Assembly: GCF_900106775.1 (NCBI RefSeq)
Contig: NZ_FNNQ01000004.1
Coordinates: 124,001 to 188,000, forward strand
DNA length: 64,000 nucleotides
Direction of reading: 5' to 3'
Source of the DNA: Marininema mesophilum
GTDB taxonomy: Bacteria; Bacillota; Bacilli; Thermoactinomycetales; DSM-45169
A program made the position numbers and the translations under genes. Each line of letters opens with the position of its first letter. The first letter of the stretch is position 1. The notes under the pieces are model-generated. The model saw only the letters and a program-made list of their open reading frames with translations, was not told where the DNA came from and did not search any database. Of the stretch, positions 44,862 through 52,707 are shown in pieces.

Positions 44862-45547
44862 AGGCAAGACTAAAAAGAATGGCTTATATTGCGAAAGAAA
44901 AGCAGATGGTAGTCGGTTCAGAACAAGGGAACGACTTTGCAAGTAAAGATATTGCTTATGCTCATGGTTTAGAAACTCCTGTCATTGCTTGGGGAGACCC
45001 GGACATGAGAAAAAATAAACAGAGTCCCTATTACGTCGGAGGTTATTGGGCCGAAGATGGGAAAATTCCTGATAGTAACGGGAAACAGGTTCCAATCAAA
45101 AATTTATATAAACGCATCTATCTTGATCCAACCTATTCTTTGCCTCTCTATAAATTGGTATATAATGATTCGATGGTCACAACCCATCATTGGGAATGGG
45201 GAAGTTTGAAAATCAAAAATGAAATTAAAAATCGAATGCAATATGAGTTTTTGTATAATGTACCACCGCTGTACAATTTGAATAAGCAAAAATGGGATGA
45301 AGATAAAAATAAGATCATTACCCATGTAAAAGAATGGTCCCTTTTTAACCGCAAGGCGATTAAAAAGCCGATGACAGGATTTAAGATTCTTTCAAAGGAT
45401 CGCCTTGTGCAATCTACGGAGTTTGGAAGAAATTTAAGAGTCGTATCCAATTTTTCAAATAAAGCCTTTCAATACAACAACGAAACCATCCAAGCAAAAT
45501 CGGTTGTTATTTATGAAGGGAATACCAAAAAGGTATATAAACCTTAA
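44801..45547 (+). pseudogene. C-terminal fragment of a large glycoside hydrolase
   Basis: The frame is open from about 44801 and reads DDYSPKH, then ARLKRMAYIAKEKQMVVGSE and GLETPVIAWGDPDM through the C-terminal beta domain to the stop at 45547. The DDYSPKH and VGSEQGND segments are like those of bacterial glycoside hydrolases of the GH101-like/DUF5696 type, usually more than 700 aa. Only the last 248 or so residues remain, fused to the end of the IS3 fragment. An ATG at 44858 overlaps the transposase stop, but a working product is unlikely. Confidence 0.7.
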
Positions 45548-45586
45548 AAACTAACTCATTTCCTTGCGACCTTTGCGATGAAGCAT

Positions 45587-45634
45587 AAAAAAAGAACCTG
45601 TTCCTTTTAATAAAGGGGAAACAGGTTCTTTTTT
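45587..45634. terminator. Bidirectional terminator
   Basis: AAAAGAACCTGTTCC / GGGGAAACAGGTTCTTTTTT. It serves the hydrolase fragment and, from the other side, ppa, whose stop is 16 bp away. Confidence 0.88.
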
Positions 45635-45649
45635 CTTGCATCCAATTAC

Positions 45650-46141
45650 TTACCCCTTATAGCGGGCAAGGCTTTCTTCATAGAGACGGGCGGCTTCATC
45701 GACGCCTCTCCAACCGATAATGTTGGTCTCCTTGTTTTCTAGGTCTTTGTATACCCGGAAGAAGTGTTCGATCTCTTTGAGGATGTGTGGAGCTACATCA
45801 TCAAGGCTTTCTATACCCGTCCAACGAGGATCTTCTGTTGGGACAGCGAGTAGTTTCTCGTCGTTGCCCTTGTCATCGGACATCAGGAGGACACCAATAA
45901 CACGGGATTCGATCACACAACCTGGGAAGGTTGGGAAGGTGGCCAATACGAGAATATCGAGTGGATCACCATCTTCAGCGAGGGTGTTCTCAAGATAGCC
46001 GTACTCAGTTGGGTAATGCATGGGAGAGAAGAGGACACGATCTAGGCGGAAGACACCGTTTTCTTTGTCATACTCATATTTGTTTTGACTCCCAGTAGGG
46101 ATTTCGATAAATGCATCCACGGTCAGTTTGTTCTGAGACAT
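45650..46141 (-). CDS. ppa: Inorganic pyrophosphatase, family I
   Basis: 163 aa soluble enzyme hydrolysing pyrophosphate, Mg2+-dependent. Family signature DGDPLDILVL with the metal-binding aspartates, substrate-contact segment NKYEYDKENG and YPTEYGYLENTLAEDGDP (motifs overlap). Start 46141 follows AAAGGAGG at the right distance; upstream in-frame extension lacks a site. Interesting because many Bacillus use the unrelated family II enzyme instead, so the family I type helps place the organism outside B. subtilis-like species. Confidence 0.93.
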   Translation of the reverse strand: MSQNKLTVDAFIEIPTGSQNKYEYDKENGVFRLDRVLFSPMHYPTEYGYLENTLAEDGDPLDILVLATFPTFPGCVIESRVIGVLLMSDDKGNDEKLLAVPTEDPRWTGIESLDDVAPHILKEIEHFFRVYKDLENKETNIIGWRGVDEAARLYEESLARYKG

Positions 46142-46286
46142 GGAGGTACCTCCTTTAAGGGCATATGTATGAAGCCTAAGGGCTTTTCCAAATCTTATTG
46201 TAGTCCCTTTTGGGGAAGGAATCAATGTTGCAACCTTTCTAGCATGGTACAATGGGTAGAAGATGAATAGATCGGTGGGATGAACA

Positions 46287-46625
46287 ATGGGCAAGGAAGA
46301 GCACTTTATTGAAGCCAAGAGGTTTGCAAAGAAGTATCAATTAAGAGAGCTGGAGCAAGCACTCTTGTTAGATGTTCGTGAAGAACGGGAGTGGGAGATA
46401 TATCGATTAGAGGAAGCGTTATTAATCCCTTTACATACCTTGCCGTATAATCTGGACCGCTTGGATCAGAAGAAAGAGATTTATGTCCTGTGCGCCCATG
46501 GAGTACGGAGTGCCCACGCAGCTCATTTTCTTCATCAGCAGGGGTATCCTCAAGTAATCAATGTAGAGGGTGGAATGGCCGAAGTAAGTTTACATCTCGA
46601 TGAGGAGGATGTACGCCCGAAATAA
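46287..46625 (+). CDS. Rhodanese-like domain protein
   Basis: 112 aa, a single rhodanese domain. LLLDVREEREWEIYRLEEAL matches the CH2A region, and the active-site loop is YVLCAHGVRS with the catalytic cysteine followed by six residues. The end (VINVEGGMAEV) is typical. It is divergent from ppa and followed by a terminator. Likely a sulfur or persulfide carrier. Confidence 0.87.
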   Translation: MGKEEHFIEAKRFAKKYQLRELEQALLLDVREEREWEIYRLEEALLIPLHTLPYNLDRLDQKKEIYVLCAHGVRSAHAAHFLHQQGYPQVINVEGGMAEVSLHLDEEDVRPK

Positions 46626-46632
46626 GCGTAAT

Positions 46633-46666
46633 AACTGCCATCCGATTTCGGATGGCAGTTTTTTTA
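46633..46666. terminator. Bidirectional terminator between rhodanese and ferredoxin genes
   Basis: AACTGCCATCCG / CGGATGGCAGTT with a 4-nt loop and a T run. Confidence 0.9.
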
Positions 46667-46689
46667 TCGTAAAGGCGTATCCCTTTGGC

Positions 46690-46899
46690 TTAATCTTCAA
46701 CTTTGATGGAATCCGTCGGACATCCTTCCATCGCATCTTGGACGTCATCGTGGAACTCCTCTGGTACAATGGCCGTACCAGCATTATCATCAAGGATCAC
46801 ATATGCGATGCCATCCTCATCATAGTCATAAACATCCGGCGCGCAAGCACCACAAGCACCGCATGCGATGCAGGTATCTTTATCCACCCAAGTACGCAT
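46690..46899 (-). CDS. fer: Ferredoxin [4Fe-4S]
   Basis: 69 aa. The cluster ligands are CIACGACGAC followed by the distant cysteine in EGCPTDSI, as in Bacillus Fer. The chain is strongly acidic. Start 46899 (MRTWVDKDTC) has GAAGGGG about 10 bp upstream; a longer in-frame start 54 bp earlier lacks this. Electron donor, for example to cytochromes P450 or desaturase. Monocistronic. Confidence 0.92.
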   Translation of the reverse strand: MRTWVDKDTCIACGACGACAPDVYDYDEDGIAYVILDDNAGTAIVPEEFHDDVQDAMEGCPTDSIKVED

Positions 46900-47118
46900 G
46901 ATTAATAATTCCCCTTCCCCGTTAAAAAATCCGATAACAAAGCCCTTTTCCAATCCTCATTGTAGACGGGTTTGTTACTTTGTGCAAGCATTCCTCACAG
47001 TTCTTTTCTTTTAGTTTATTGGTATGAAGGGAAGGTGTCCGCCTATTTTTTAGGAAAGAGTGGAGTGAAAGCGGATTCATAAAAATAGGTTATAGTAAGT
47101 GGAGAAGGGAGTGCTAGG

Positions 47119-47568
47119 ATGGCAAAGTTGGCAAAACTGTGGTGGCAGGCTTTGGGAGCATGGGGGTTTTCCTTTTTATCAGTCATGTGGGTAACTGAAT
47201 GGGTTGAAGGGAGCTCATCCTGGAATTGGTGGCGAATTCTCTCATTTGAATCTTTGTCAGCTTTCCTTTTTTTGTGCTGTGGAGCTTTTCTAGGTTCCCG
47301 TGTTGTTGTACGGGGAGTCACACGTTATCTTGAATTCCCACTCCCAATGTTGGACCCCCTTCGTCGTAAAAATCTGTGGCCGGGCTTGATAGCTGGAGGC
47401 TCTCTAATATTTCTCTTTTACAAATGGAATTGGATGGGGAGGTACGTCATCTTTTTTTGGTTGCTAAGAGAGGTGTGGAATTATATACGGTTGAAACGAG
47501 TGATTCAAAGAAGTGGCTGGAAAAAGAACAAGGCGTCATTGAAAGAGAATCTGCTTGACAATGAATGA
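47119..47568 (+). CDS. Integral membrane protein of unknown function
   Basis: 149 aa, tryptophan-rich, with three or four hydrophobic segments (WWQALGAWGFSFLSVMWV, ESLSAFLFLCCGAFLG, GLIAGGSLIFLFYKWNWM, YVIFFWLLREVWN) and a basic C-terminal tail. Start preceded by GGGAGTG. No family recognised. A tRNA promoter overlaps its 3' end. Confidence 0.65.
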   Translation: MAKLAKLWWQALGAWGFSFLSVMWVTEWVEGSSSWNWWRILSFESLSAFLFLCCGAFLGSRVVVRGVTRYLEFPLPMLDPLRRKNLWPGLIAGGSLIFLFYKWNWMGRYVIFFWLLREVWNYIRLKRVIQRSGWKKNKASLKENLLDNE

Positions 47569-47584
47569 TTAAATCCTTTATTAT
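47555..47584 (+). promoter_or_regulatory. Promoter of the tRNA pair
   Basis: -35 TTGACA (47555-47560), 18-bp spacer, -10 TATTAT (47579-47584), 19 bp before the tRNA-Ser gene. The -35 lies inside the end of the upstream coding region. Confidence 0.7.
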
Positions 47585-47602
47585 AAATAAGTATCTTTAA
47601 AT

Positions 47603-47695
47603 GGAGAGGTGTCCGAGCTGGCCGAAGGAGCACGATTGGAAATCGTGTAGGCGGTTACCTCCGTCTCGAGGGTTCGAATCCCTCCCTCTCCGCCA
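47603..47695 (+). tRNA. tRNA-Ser (GGA)
   Basis: Class II tRNA with a long variable arm. Acceptor GGAGAGG pairs with CCTCTCC. The anticodon loop ATTGGAAAT gives GGA. The T loop is GGTTCGAATCC and CCA is encoded. This is the tRNA species that would read UCC, the specifier of the serine T-box in this window. Confidence 0.95.
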
Positions 47696-47698
47696 CGA

Positions 47699-47775
47699 GG
47701 CGGCGTAGCTCAACTGGTTAGAGCGTACGGTTCATACCCGTGAGGTTGGGGGTTCGAGACCCTCTGCCGCTACCA
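47699..47775 (+). tRNA. tRNA-Met (CAT)
   Basis: 77 nt beginning GGCGGCGTAGCTCAA, anticodon loop GTTCATACC, T loop GGTTCGAGACC and encoded CCA. Elongator type by similarity to Bacillus tRNA-Met. Confidence 0.92.
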
Positions 47776-47778
47776 CCG

Positions 47779-47837
47779 TTTCCACCTCGGAAGTGGAAAG
47801 AGACCCGGCCGCACATAGGCTCACGGGCTTCTTTTTT
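47779..47837 (+). terminator. Tandem hairpins after the tRNA genes
   Basis: TTTCCAC/GTGGAAA at 47779-47799, then AAGAGACCCG/CGGGCTTCTT at 47798-47833 with a T run. Confidence 0.75.
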
Positions 47838-47916
47838 ATTTAATTGACTTCATTGAGGTGACGGATGCAAAGGACAAGTACATCGTGTATGATTGGACTA
47901 GAAAATAAAGAAAAAA

Positions 47917-47977
47917 GGAGACCCGGTTGCGTAACGATTCTGCTTGTACCCTCATACGCTGTAATGTGCGGGTCTCC
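47917..47977 (+). promoter_or_regulatory. Long inverted repeat in the mecA leader
   Basis: GGAGACCCG (47917-47925) is perfectly complementary to CGGGTCTCC (47969-47977), with an inner GCGTA/TACGC pair. It has no T run and ends 18 bp before the mecA start, so it is not a simple terminator; the GAGGGAGG ribosome binding site follows immediately. Confidence 0.65.
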
Positions 47978-47995
47978 AGCGAGGGAGGGTAAACC

Positions 47996-48589
47996 ATGCG
48001 TGTCGAGCGACTCAGCAGAGATAAGATCCGCTTCTTTCTGTCCCTGGATGATCTGATGGAACGGGGCATCGAGAAAGAAGATATGTGGCGGGACATTCCA
48101 AAGGTTCATGAACTTTTTAACGATATGATGGATCAAGCTTATGAAGAACTACGGTTTGAAATATCTGGTCCCGTCGCGGTGGAAGTTTTTGCCCTTCCTG
48201 CTCAGGGAATGGTGGTCGTTGTCACCCGAGGACGCACCCCAAGTGCCTCGGATCTAGAAGAACTGGATGGGGATGAAATGTATGAACTGGAAGTGACGTT
48301 AGAAGAGAGCGACCAGGTAACTTTCCAGTTCAACGACTTTGAAGATCTCGTCCAGGCAGCCAAAAGTATTTCAACCCTGATTCCGGAGGGCGGACGGGTT
48401 TATGCCTATCGCGACCGCTATTTCCTGGTTCTCGACACGGAGATGGAACTGAAGACGCTTCAACAGGGGATTGCTATATTAAGCGAATATGGTGAAGCGT
48501 CTACCGTGACTGAACATGTATTAGAGGAATACGGAAAAATAATTTGGGAGAAGGATGGGATCCAAGGAATTCTCCATTGGTTCTCCTAA
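47996..48589 (+). CDS. mecA: Adaptor protein MecA
   Basis: 197 aa adaptor that delivers substrates such as ComK to the ClpCP protease. N-terminal target-binding part MRVERLSRDKIRFFLSLDDL and DMMDQAYEEL. The C-terminal ClpC-binding domain (about 105-197) has FNDFEDLVQAAK and YLVLD-like strands (YFLVLDTEM), ending EEYGKIIWEKDGI. Start with GAGGGAGG. Length is close to the Bacillus protein (218). It could equally be the YpbH-type paralogue. Followed by a terminator. Confidence 0.9.
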   Translation: MRVERLSRDKIRFFLSLDDLMERGIEKEDMWRDIPKVHELFNDMMDQAYEELRFEISGPVAVEVFALPAQGMVVVVTRGRTPSASDLEELDGDEMYELEVTLEESDQVTFQFNDFEDLVQAAKSISTLIPEGGRVYAYRDRYFLVLDTEMELKTLQQGIAILSEYGEASTVTEHVLEEYGKIIWEKDGIQGILHWFS

Positions 48590-48601
48590 TGGTATAAGAG
48601 G

Positions 48602-48630
48602 GATCGCGTCAGACAGGCGCGATCTTTTTA
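48602..48630 (+). terminator. Terminator after mecA
   Basis: GATCGCG / CGCGATC with a 9-nt loop and a T run. Confidence 0.88.
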
Positions 48631-48830
48631 ATTATTATAATGAAAGCATCGAGGGTATGCTTTTTATACATGAACGTCCGATAAAATTTTTCTTTGGCTT
48701 CTGTGTCATCATAGGCAAGGATTATGTAATTGTTTGCAACAAGAGTCGAAAATGGGTGTTCTCTTATTGCCGGGTGGTGTATACTGATTGATGGATTTAT
48801 TGGGAACTAACTTTTTTGAGGTGGTCAGGA

Positions 48831-50111
48831 ATGGCACAACAGTCCGATGATTCCAGCCGAGAAAAGACTGGGGAAAACTTGGACGTTCTGGTTTCTACCC
48901 AAACAGTGATTAAAAAAGCGCTTGATAAATTGGGATACCCAGAACAGGTATTTGAGCTTTTGAAGGAACCTCTTCGTGTGATGCATGTGAGGATTCCCAT
49001 TCGCATGGATGACGGAACGGTGAAGGTATTCACCGGATATCGGGCACAACATAATGACGCGGTAGGTCCGACGAAGGGTGGAGTTCGCTTTCATCCCGAT
49101 GTGACGGAGAGTGAAGTAAAGGCGCTTTCAATTTGGATGAGCTTGAAAGCGGGTATCGTCGATCTCCCTTATGGAGGCGGAAAGGGTGGAATTATTTGTG
49201 ATCCACGTCAGATGTCTTTCCGTGAATTGGAGAGGCTTTCAAGGGGCTATGTACGGGCGATTAGTCAAATTGTAGGGCCGACTAAGGATATCCCAGCTCC
49301 TGATGTATTTACGAACTCACAAATCATGGCTTGGATGATGGATGAATACAGCCGGATTCGTGAATTTGATTCTCCTGGATTCATTACCGGTAAACCACTG
49401 GTTCTCGGTGGCTCTCGTGGACGCGAGACAGCTACCGCCAAAGGGGTTACCCTGATGGTGCGTGAAGCTGCAAAAAAATGCGGAATCGCCTTAAAAGGGG
49501 CACGAGTGATTGTTCAGGGCTTTGGTAATGCGGGTAGCTTTTTAGCGAAGTTTATGAACGACTCTGGCGCCAAGGTGATTGGTATATCAGATGCCTACGG
49601 AGCACTCCATAATGATGAAGGGCTGGATATCGATTATTTGTTGGATCGTCGTGATTCCTTTGGAACAGTGACCAACCTCTTTAAAGAGACGATTTCCAAT
49701 CAGGAATTACTGGAATTAGATTGCGATATTCTAGTTCCTGCTGCAGTAGAGAACCAGATCACAGCGGCTAATGCCCATAAGATTAAGGCAAAGATCGTGG
49801 TGGAGGCAGCTAATGGGCCCACGACACTCGATGCTACTCGGATTTTATCGGAGCGGGAGGTACTATTGGTACCCGATGTACTAGCTAGTGCGGGTGGTGT
49901 GACGGTTTCCTACTTTGAGTGGGTTCAGAATAACCAAGGATATTACTGGTCTGAAGAAGAAGTGGAAGCCAAACTTGAAGAGATTATGGTAAAATCTTTC
50001 GAAAATGTGTACCGTACATCCCAGACCCGTAGAGTGGATATGCGATTAGCAGCCTATATGGTTGGTGTACGTAAAATGGCGGAAGCTTCTCGTTTCCGTG
50101 GTTGGGTATAA
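48831..50111 (+). CDS. gudB: NAD-type glutamate dehydrogenase
   Basis: 426 aa catabolic GudB/RocG-type enzyme converting glutamate to 2-oxoglutarate and ammonia. Substrate-binding KGGVRFHPDV, catalytic lysine region PYGGGKGGI, NAD motif VIVQGFGNAGS. Length matches the Bacillus enzymes (424-427). ATG 48831 follows GAGGTGG. The neighbour ypdA supports the gudB assignment by synteny with B. subtilis. Confidence 0.93.
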   Translation: MAQQSDDSSREKTGENLDVLVSTQTVIKKALDKLGYPEQVFELLKEPLRVMHVRIPIRMDDGTVKVFTGYRAQHNDAVGPTKGGVRFHPDVTESEVKALSIWMSLKAGIVDLPYGGGKGGIICDPRQMSFRELERLSRGYVRAISQIVGPTKDIPAPDVFTNSQIMAWMMDEYSRIREFDSPGFITGKPLVLGGSRGRETATAKGVTLMVREAAKKCGIALKGARVIVQGFGNAGSFLAKFMNDSGAKVIGISDAYGALHNDEGLDIDYLLDRRDSFGTVTNLFKETISNQELLELDCDILVPAAVENQITAANAHKIKAKIVVEAANGPTTLDATRILSEREVLLVPDVLASAGGVTVSYFEWVQNNQGYYWSEEEVEAKLEEIMVKSFENVYRTSQTRRVDMRLAAYMVGVRKMAEASRFRGWV

Positions 50112-50209
50112 TATTAATAATAAACCAGCGAATCATTTGTATTTGGCCGGATGAAGTTTGTGTCTCTGCCCATGCTAAAGGGGACAGCGGGGATCAAGCT
50201 GGATAAATG

Positions 50210-50245
50210 GACACCCTGCAATTGTTAGGGTGTCTTTCTGTTCTT
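50210..50245 (+). terminator. Terminator after gudB
   Basis: GACACCCT / AGGGTGTC with a 9-nt loop, followed by TTTCTGTTCTTTT. Confidence 0.87.
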
Positions 50246-50280
50246 TTCCCATAAAAGATTAATCTGAGGAGGAGTAAAAC

Positions 50281-51273
50281 GTGACTATTACGCATGACCT
50301 GATCATTATCGGAGCAGGCCCCTGTGGATTATCCACAGCGATTGAAGCGAAACAACAGGGGCTGAATCCCCTTGTTATCGACAAAGGCTGTGTCGTCAAC
50401 TCAATTTACGGCTATCCGTCATTTATGCAGTTTTTTAGCACACCAGAACTATTGGAAGTGGGGGGGCTACCTTTTATTACCGCTGGGGAGAAGCCGATGC
50501 GTGGAGAAGCATTAAAATATTATCGAGCGGTTATAAAAGCGGCGGATTTGGATGTTCATACCTACGAAGAAGTAAAGCATGTGACTCGTGAAGGAGATTT
50601 GTTTACTGTTCATACGGTGCGAAATGGACAGGAACATTCCTATCAAACACCTAATCTTGTGATGGCAACAGGTTATTATGATAATCCCAATTACCTAGGC
50701 ATCCCAGGTGAAGACCTGCCCAAGGTAAGTCATTACTATAAGGAATGTCATCCTTATGCAGGATTAGACGTCATCGTCGTGGGTGGGAAAAACTCTGCAG
50801 TAGATGCAGCGATGGACTTACACCAGGCAGGTGCCCGCGTATCGATGGTATATCGCCAAGGAGCTTTTACTGATAGTGTAAAGCCTTGGGTACGACCAGT
50901 GATTGAAAGCGCGCTTAAAAAGGGTTGGATATCCATGTACTGGAATACCAACCTGATTGAGATTCGTGAGGGTGAAGTGGTTCTGGATCAAGAAGGTAAG
51001 CTCTTTACTGTTAAAAATGATACAGTTTTTGCGATGACAGGCTACCATCCCAATACCGATATGCTGACAACGTTGGGTGTACAGGTAGATGATGAAACAG
51101 GGGCACCCATCCATGATCCTGAAACAATGCAGACAGAGGTACCAGGCCTTTTCATTGCAGGAGTGATCGCAGCAGGGTCCAATGCCAACTCGATTTTTAT
51201 TGAAAATGGTCGCTTTCATGGACAAAAAATCGCCGCCCACCTAGGTCAGGGGGCGGCGACACATAGTAGTTAA
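50281..51273 (+). CDS. ypdA: Bacillithiol disulfide reductase YpdA
   Basis: 330 aa FAD/NADPH-dependent reductase of the thioredoxin-reductase fold. FAD motif IIGAGPCGLS near the N-terminus, NADPH motif VVGGKNSAVDAA and the C-terminal GLFIAGVIAAG. CVVNSIYGYPSFMQFFS with its single conserved cysteine is characteristic of YpdA, which lacks the CxxC of thioredoxin reductase. Recycles bacillithiol disulfide. GTG start with GAGGAGGAG. It converges with ansA, overlapping by a few bases. Confidence 0.92.
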   Translation: MTITHDLIIIGAGPCGLSTAIEAKQQGLNPLVIDKGCVVNSIYGYPSFMQFFSTPELLEVGGLPFITAGEKPMRGEALKYYRAVIKAADLDVHTYEEVKHVTREGDLFTVHTVRNGQEHSYQTPNLVMATGYYDNPNYLGIPGEDLPKVSHYYKECHPYAGLDVIVVGGKNSAVDAAMDLHQAGARVSMVYRQGAFTDSVKPWVRPVIESALKKGWISMYWNTNLIEIREGEVVLDQEGKLFTVKNDTVFAMTGYHPNTDMLTTLGVQVDDETGAPIHDPETMQTEVPGLFIAGVIAAGSNANSIFIENGRFHGQKIAAHLGQGAATHSS

Positions 51274-52253
51274 TCGTGAAGAGAACGTTGGAATAGAAGG
51301 TGTAACTCTTCAGGATCTCGGCTTTTTTGGAGGGCAGCCAAGAGATGAATTCGAGCTTTTTGTCCGTTTAATCCATTGGAGAAGATGAGACCCATCTTTT
51401 TTAACTGACTACCTCCTCCTTCATACCCATAGGTGTCCTCAACAAATCCGTTATAACACCGGGAGACGAGAACAACGGGAATTTTTCGCGCTAACGCTTC
51501 CTTCAAACCAGGTAACATTGCCGGTGGCAAATTACCTGCTCCAAAAGCTTCGATAATGAATCCATCTACTCCTGATGCAAGAGAAGCACGGATTAAGAGG
51601 TCATCAGAACCTGCAGTCGCTTTGATTAACTCAACGCGGCATGCGGGTTTTTTTTGTGGGAAAAGAGGATACCTGTCAGTGGATCGGTGGTATAGGATAT
51701 CTCGTTTGGTCACGGTGCCGATGGGTCCTTGGGAAGGGGAACGAAAGGTGGCTAAATTACTAGTGTGAGTCTTGGTCACCTGGCTTGCTGCATGGATCTC
51801 ATCATTGAATACAACCAGTACTCCGCGATTACGAGAGCGATTATGGGCGGCGGTTCGAACAGCATGGACGAGATTCGGAGGGCCATCTGCTCCCAGTTCA
51901 TCTTGACTACGCATGGCTCCTGTTAGGACAATAGGCTTTTCGCTAGGAACGATAAGGTCCAGATAATAAGCGGTTTCTTCCAGGGTATCTGTACCATGCG
52001 TAATGACGATCCCATCAACCTCCGGGGAAGAGAGGAGTTCAGTTACTCGTAAACTGATTGTATGCATATCCAGAGGAGTCATATGAGGGCTCGGTAGATC
52101 AAGGAGATGCTCCATTGTAACCTGGGCATACCGTTCCATTAAAGGGAGCACCTCTTTTAGGGTGTCTGATCCCTTAGGGAGGACAGAGCCGCTTGATTCA
52201 TCTGCGGCCATGGCGATAGTCCCCCCAGTGGTGATAATTACGATTTGCTTCAT
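51270..52253 (-). CDS. ansA: L-asparaginase
   Basis: 327 aa. Hydrolyses asparagine to aspartate and ammonia. Active-site threonine segments TTGGTIAM (residues 8-15) and VITHGTDTLEETAYY. No signal peptide, so cytosolic. The tail-to-tail overlap with ypdA means the two genes share their 3' ends and no separate terminator is visible there. Confidence 0.92.
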   Translation of the reverse strand: MKQIVIITTGGTIAMAADESSGSVLPKGSDTLKEVLPLMERYAQVTMEHLLDLPSPHMTPLDMHTISLRVTELLSSPEVDGIVITHGTDTLEETAYYLDLIVPSEKPIVLTGAMRSQDELGADGPPNLVHAVRTAAHNRSRNRGVLVVFNDEIHAASQVTKTHTSNLATFRSPSQGPIGTVTKRDILYHRSTDRYPLFPQKKPACRVELIKATAGSDDLLIRASLASGVDGFIIEAFGAGNLPPAMLPGLKEALARKIPVVLVSRCYNGFVEDTYGYEGGGSQLKKMGLIFSNGLNGQKARIHLLAALQKSRDPEELHLLFQRSLHD

Positions 52254-52396
52254 AGCGTGCCGTCTCGAGGACGTTTCTTCCTTTCGAAGAGGGTTATCTT
52301 TTTATATTACCCCAAAGTAAAGGTTAGGTGCACGGAAGCTAGACTAAATCAGGTCGAGTCAGACAATAATGAGGAGTGAGAGTTTATGAGGGAAGG

Positions 52397-52564
52397 ATGA
52401 ACAGTTTGGAGGAGAGTAGTTATCTGGTGCGAATTCGGTGCAATCAATGCGGAGAACGGTTTACCTTAAAGGGACGAGAGAAGAAAGGGCGAGTAGAGAC
52501 AGGCTTTAATCAATGTCTCTGCGACAACCTGATGGATTTTGAGATTGTTAGTGAAAAGTTATGA
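52397..52564 (+). CDS. Small zinc-ribbon-like protein
   Basis: 55 aa with CNQCGERFTLKG and a second pair CLC, giving four cysteines spaced like a zinc knuckle. The start is uncertain. ATG 52397 has AGGGAAGG almost touching it, while the best-placed site (GAGGAG at 52370-52375) serves an ATG at 52386 that encodes only four codons and ends in a TGA overlapping 52397. An in-frame GTG at 52376 lacks spacing. Function unknown. It lies in the position of small ypf/ype genes between ansA and ypeB. Confidence 0.65.
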   Translation: MNSLEESSYLVRIRCNQCGERFTLKGREKKGRVETGFNQCLCDNLMDFEIVSEKL

Positions 52565-52599
52565 AAAGAAGGTGGCCAACCCGGCACTTTCTTTTTTTG
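52562..52599 (+). terminator. Terminator after the zinc-ribbon gene
   Basis: AAAGAAGGTGGCC with GGCACTTTCTTT, imperfect, followed by a T run. Confidence 0.6.
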
Positions 52600-52707
52600 C
52601 ATAAAGGACGTGAAGCAGGTCAGACTATCGGTAAGAATTCTAAAGGGAAGATGAGAGGATCATTCTCGATCAGCCGTCTTCTTGCAACTTAAAGGAGTGG
52701 TTCTGTC

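Noticed and set aside
47603..47775. tRNA genes as an integration site
   Set aside because: Both tRNAs are intact, but I see no integrase gene and no repeated tRNA 3' end nearby.
47865..48056. 63-codon ORF across the mecA leader
   Set aside because: It includes both arms of the inverted repeat and runs out of frame into mecA; no ribosome binding site or homology seen.
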